Source: Microterricola viridarii (GTDB taxonomy: Bacteria; Actinomycetota; Actinomycetes; Actinomycetales; Microbacteriaceae). From it: DNA of 64,000 bases. The notes beneath the pieces were generated by a model. It had not been told where the DNA came from, did no database searches, and was given only the letters and a program-made list of their open reading frames with translations. Below, in pieces: positions 62,927 through 64,000 of this stretch. Where the stretch lies: positions 3,100,001-3,164,000 of the forward strand of contig NZ_CP014145.1 of the NCBI RefSeq assembly GCF_001542775.1. The letters run 5' to 3'. Both the position numbers and the translations under genes were made by a program. Positions within the stretch are counted from its first letter, which is position 1; each line of letters begins with the position of its first letter.

Positions 62927-62966
62927 GGACGACTGGGTGGTGTCCGGGGCAAACACGAATGCCCCA

Positions 62967-62982
62967 TGTTTCACGTGAAACA
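62967..62982. promoter_or_regulatory. parS: parS site (right, perfect)
   Basis: TGTTTCACGTGAAACA, an exact match to the ParB site. It is the centre of a longer palindrome, 62961-62988, with arms extended by GCCCCA/TGGGGC, which may also act as the parB terminator. Confidence 0.95.
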
Positions 62983-63007
62983 TGGGGCACTCGAGAAGGC
63001 GCAGGCG

Positions 63008-63967
63008 CTACTTGGTGAAGCCGGGCTCACCGATCTCGCCGAGGATGCGGTTGAGATCGCCAACCGTCGCGAAGTCGATTGTGATCTGACCCTTGCGGGC
63101 ACCCAGATGCATCTTCACGCGGGTGTTCAGGCGATCACCCAGGCGCTCTGCGATCTCGTCGAGGTGGGCCTGCTTCTTGCCGGCGTTGGGCTTGACCACC
63201 GGAGCAGGCTTCGGAGCCTTGCTGGCGACGGCCTCGGCGCTGCGCACGGACAGGTCTTCATTGACGATCTTGTCAGCCAGGCGCTGCATGGCCTCGGGCT
63301 CACCCACCGAGAGGATGGCGCGAGCGTGCCCGGCGGAGAGCACACCGGCGGCGACGCGCATCTGCACGGGGGAGGGGAGCTTCAGCAGTCGAAGCGTGTT
63401 GCTGATCTGCGGGCGCGAGCGGCCGATCCGGTTACCGAGCTCCTCCTGAGTAATGCCGAAGTCACTGAGCAGCTGCTGGTAGGCCGAGGCTTCTTCAAGC
63501 GGGTTGAGCTGCGAACGGTGCAGATTCTCGAGCAGCGCGTCGCGCAGCATGTCGTCGTCGGCGGTTTCGCGGATGACGGCAGGGATGGTGCTCAGGCCAA
63601 CCTCCCGAGTCGCGCGGAGGCGACGTTCACCCATGACGAGCTCGTACTTACCCGGAAGTGAGGCGTGCGGGCGCACGACGATCGGCTGCAGCACGCCGAT
63701 CTCACGAACGCTGTGCACGAGTTCGGCCAAGTCCTGCTCGTTGAACACCGTGCGCGGCTGCACGGCGTTCGGCACGATGTCGGAGGGGTTCAGGTGTGCC
63801 AGGCGGGCACCGGGGACGGCGAGGAGCTCTTCACGGTCTACATCCGCCGTCTTGGCCGCCCCCACCGTGTCGGGGAAGAAGACGTCGACGGGTCGCCCCC
63901 GCGGGCTGTCGTCAACCATGGGGATCAGTGCGCCGATACCGCGGCCGAGGCCGGTTCGTTTTGCCAT
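63008..63967 (-). CDS. parB: Chromosome partition protein ParB
   Basis: 319 residues. N-terminal basic start MAKRTGLGRGIGALIP, CTP-binding ParB domain with IVVRPHASLPGKYELVMGERRLRATREVG, the helix-turn-helix that reads parS (ITQEELGNRIGRSRPQISNTLRLLKLP), and a C-terminal dimerisation domain (GQITIDFATVGDLNRILGEIG). It loads on parS as a CTP-dependent clamp, spreads, and recruits ParA and SMC to segregate the origin region. The ATG at 63967 has GGGAGGG upstream on the minus strand. ParA is expected just beyond the window edge. Three parS-type sites lie within 3.2 kb downstream. Confidence 0.97.
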   Translation of the reverse strand: MAKRTGLGRGIGALIPMVDDSPRGRPVDVFFPDTVGAAKTADVDREELLAVPGARLAHLNPSDIVPNAVQPRTVFNEQDLAELVHSVREIGVLQPIVVRPHASLPGKYELVMGERRLRATREVGLSTIPAVIRETADDDMLRDALLENLHRSQLNPLEEASAYQQLLSDFGITQEELGNRIGRSRPQISNTLRLLKLPSPVQMRVAAGVLSAGHARAILSVGEPEAMQRLADKIVNEDLSVRSAEAVASKAPKPAPVVKPNAGKKQAHLDEIAERLGDRLNTRVKMHLGARKGQITIDFATVGDLNRILGEIGEPGFTK

Positions 63968-64000
63968 TGCTATTTCCCTCCCGTTCGTGCTGAAACCTGG

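Larger units (their letters stand above)
59751..63007. other. Large gene-free, repeat-rich region between the Ddl-like gene and parB
   Basis: 3.26 kb with no supportable gene. It contains a terminator, one parS-like site at the left edge, a pair of 75-bp direct repeats, the 60.5-62.85 kb tandem array and two parS sites at the right edge. Long open frames occur on both strands but encode arginine/serine/proline-rich shadow text that recurs with the repeats. Confidence 0.85.

Noticed and set aside
60388..62967. Several long open frames on both strands in the repeat array
   Set aside because: They encode recurring Ser/Arg/Pro-rich text that simply translates the repeats, in several frames, without ribosome-binding sites or codon bias.
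1..64000. tRNA, rRNA, riboswitch or transposase genes
   Set aside because: I looked for TpsiC-arm-like sequences, transposase motifs and conserved aptamer patterns and saw none I could support; a covariance-model scan would be decisive.

Overview
The window is a high-GC actinobacterial chromosome segment, most likely from a member of the Microbacteriaceae (Micrococcales). This rests on frequent GTG starts, cysteine-free paralogues of ribosomal proteins, and the origin-proximal gene order parB / ATP-grasp ligase / aminotransferase / trxA-trxB / murJ / DUF6049-type protein / cca / rpsF-ssb-rpsR-rplI / dnaB. No tRNA, rRNA, CRISPR array, integrase or transposase gene was seen.

Layout. 1-550: tail of an unrecognised protein. 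550-970: non-coding, holding one inverted copy of a repeat that is amplified at the other end of the window. 974-4408 (minus): CopD/CtaG copper and oxidase-assembly membrane protein, HU, and the cysteine-free S14/L33 set with L28. 4633-7864 (minus): zinc homeostasis block zur-znuB-znuC-znuA with a Zur-box-like palindrome. 8533-11831 (minus): glycine betaine/proline-type ABC importer whose permease is broken by a one-base frameshift. 12249-17065 (minus): tightly overlapping operon of a HisC-like aminotransferase and the E1alpha/E1beta/E2 subunits of a branched-chain-type 2-oxoacid dehydrogenase. 17161-22633: small membrane proteins, a membrane-associated alpha/beta hydrolase with a small helical partner, low-molecular-weight protein tyrosine phosphatase and purB. 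22752-25620 (minus): three-gene NAD(P) transhydrogenase. 25801-28959: PLP-dependent dehydratase, F420-type reductase, luciferase-like monooxygenase and a divergent HxlR regulator. 29086-35738: agmatine deiminase, amidase, NCS1 permease and amidohydrolase, with a divergent TetR regulator and a shared 18-bp operator-like motif. 35799-38357: HrpB helicase. 38441-44455: one circularly permuted, membrane-anchored GH3 enzyme and one canonical GH3 enzyme, with a divergent TetR regulator. 44508-48080 (minus): dnaB and rpsF-ssb-rpsR-rplI, separated by a cluster of DnaA-box-like sequences. 48241-59750: orphan solute-binding protein, cca, DUF6049-type protein, murJ, a lipoprotein, trxBA behind a sigma-R-like promoter, aminotransferase and a Ddl-like ligase. 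63008-63967 (minus): parB.

The most unusual region is 59751-63007, over 3 kb without a credible gene. It has one parS-like site at its left edge and two at its right edge. Between them lies a degenerate tandem array of about eleven units, all in one orientation, mostly about 200 bp apart. Each unit carries a 33-bp core whose ends can pair and whose interior can form two small hairpins. A further inverted copy at 755-787 keeps the terminal pairing through compensatory base changes. I infer that the array is a selected structural element or a palindromic mobile repeat family amplified next to the chromosome partition sites. The sequence alone does not decide between these.
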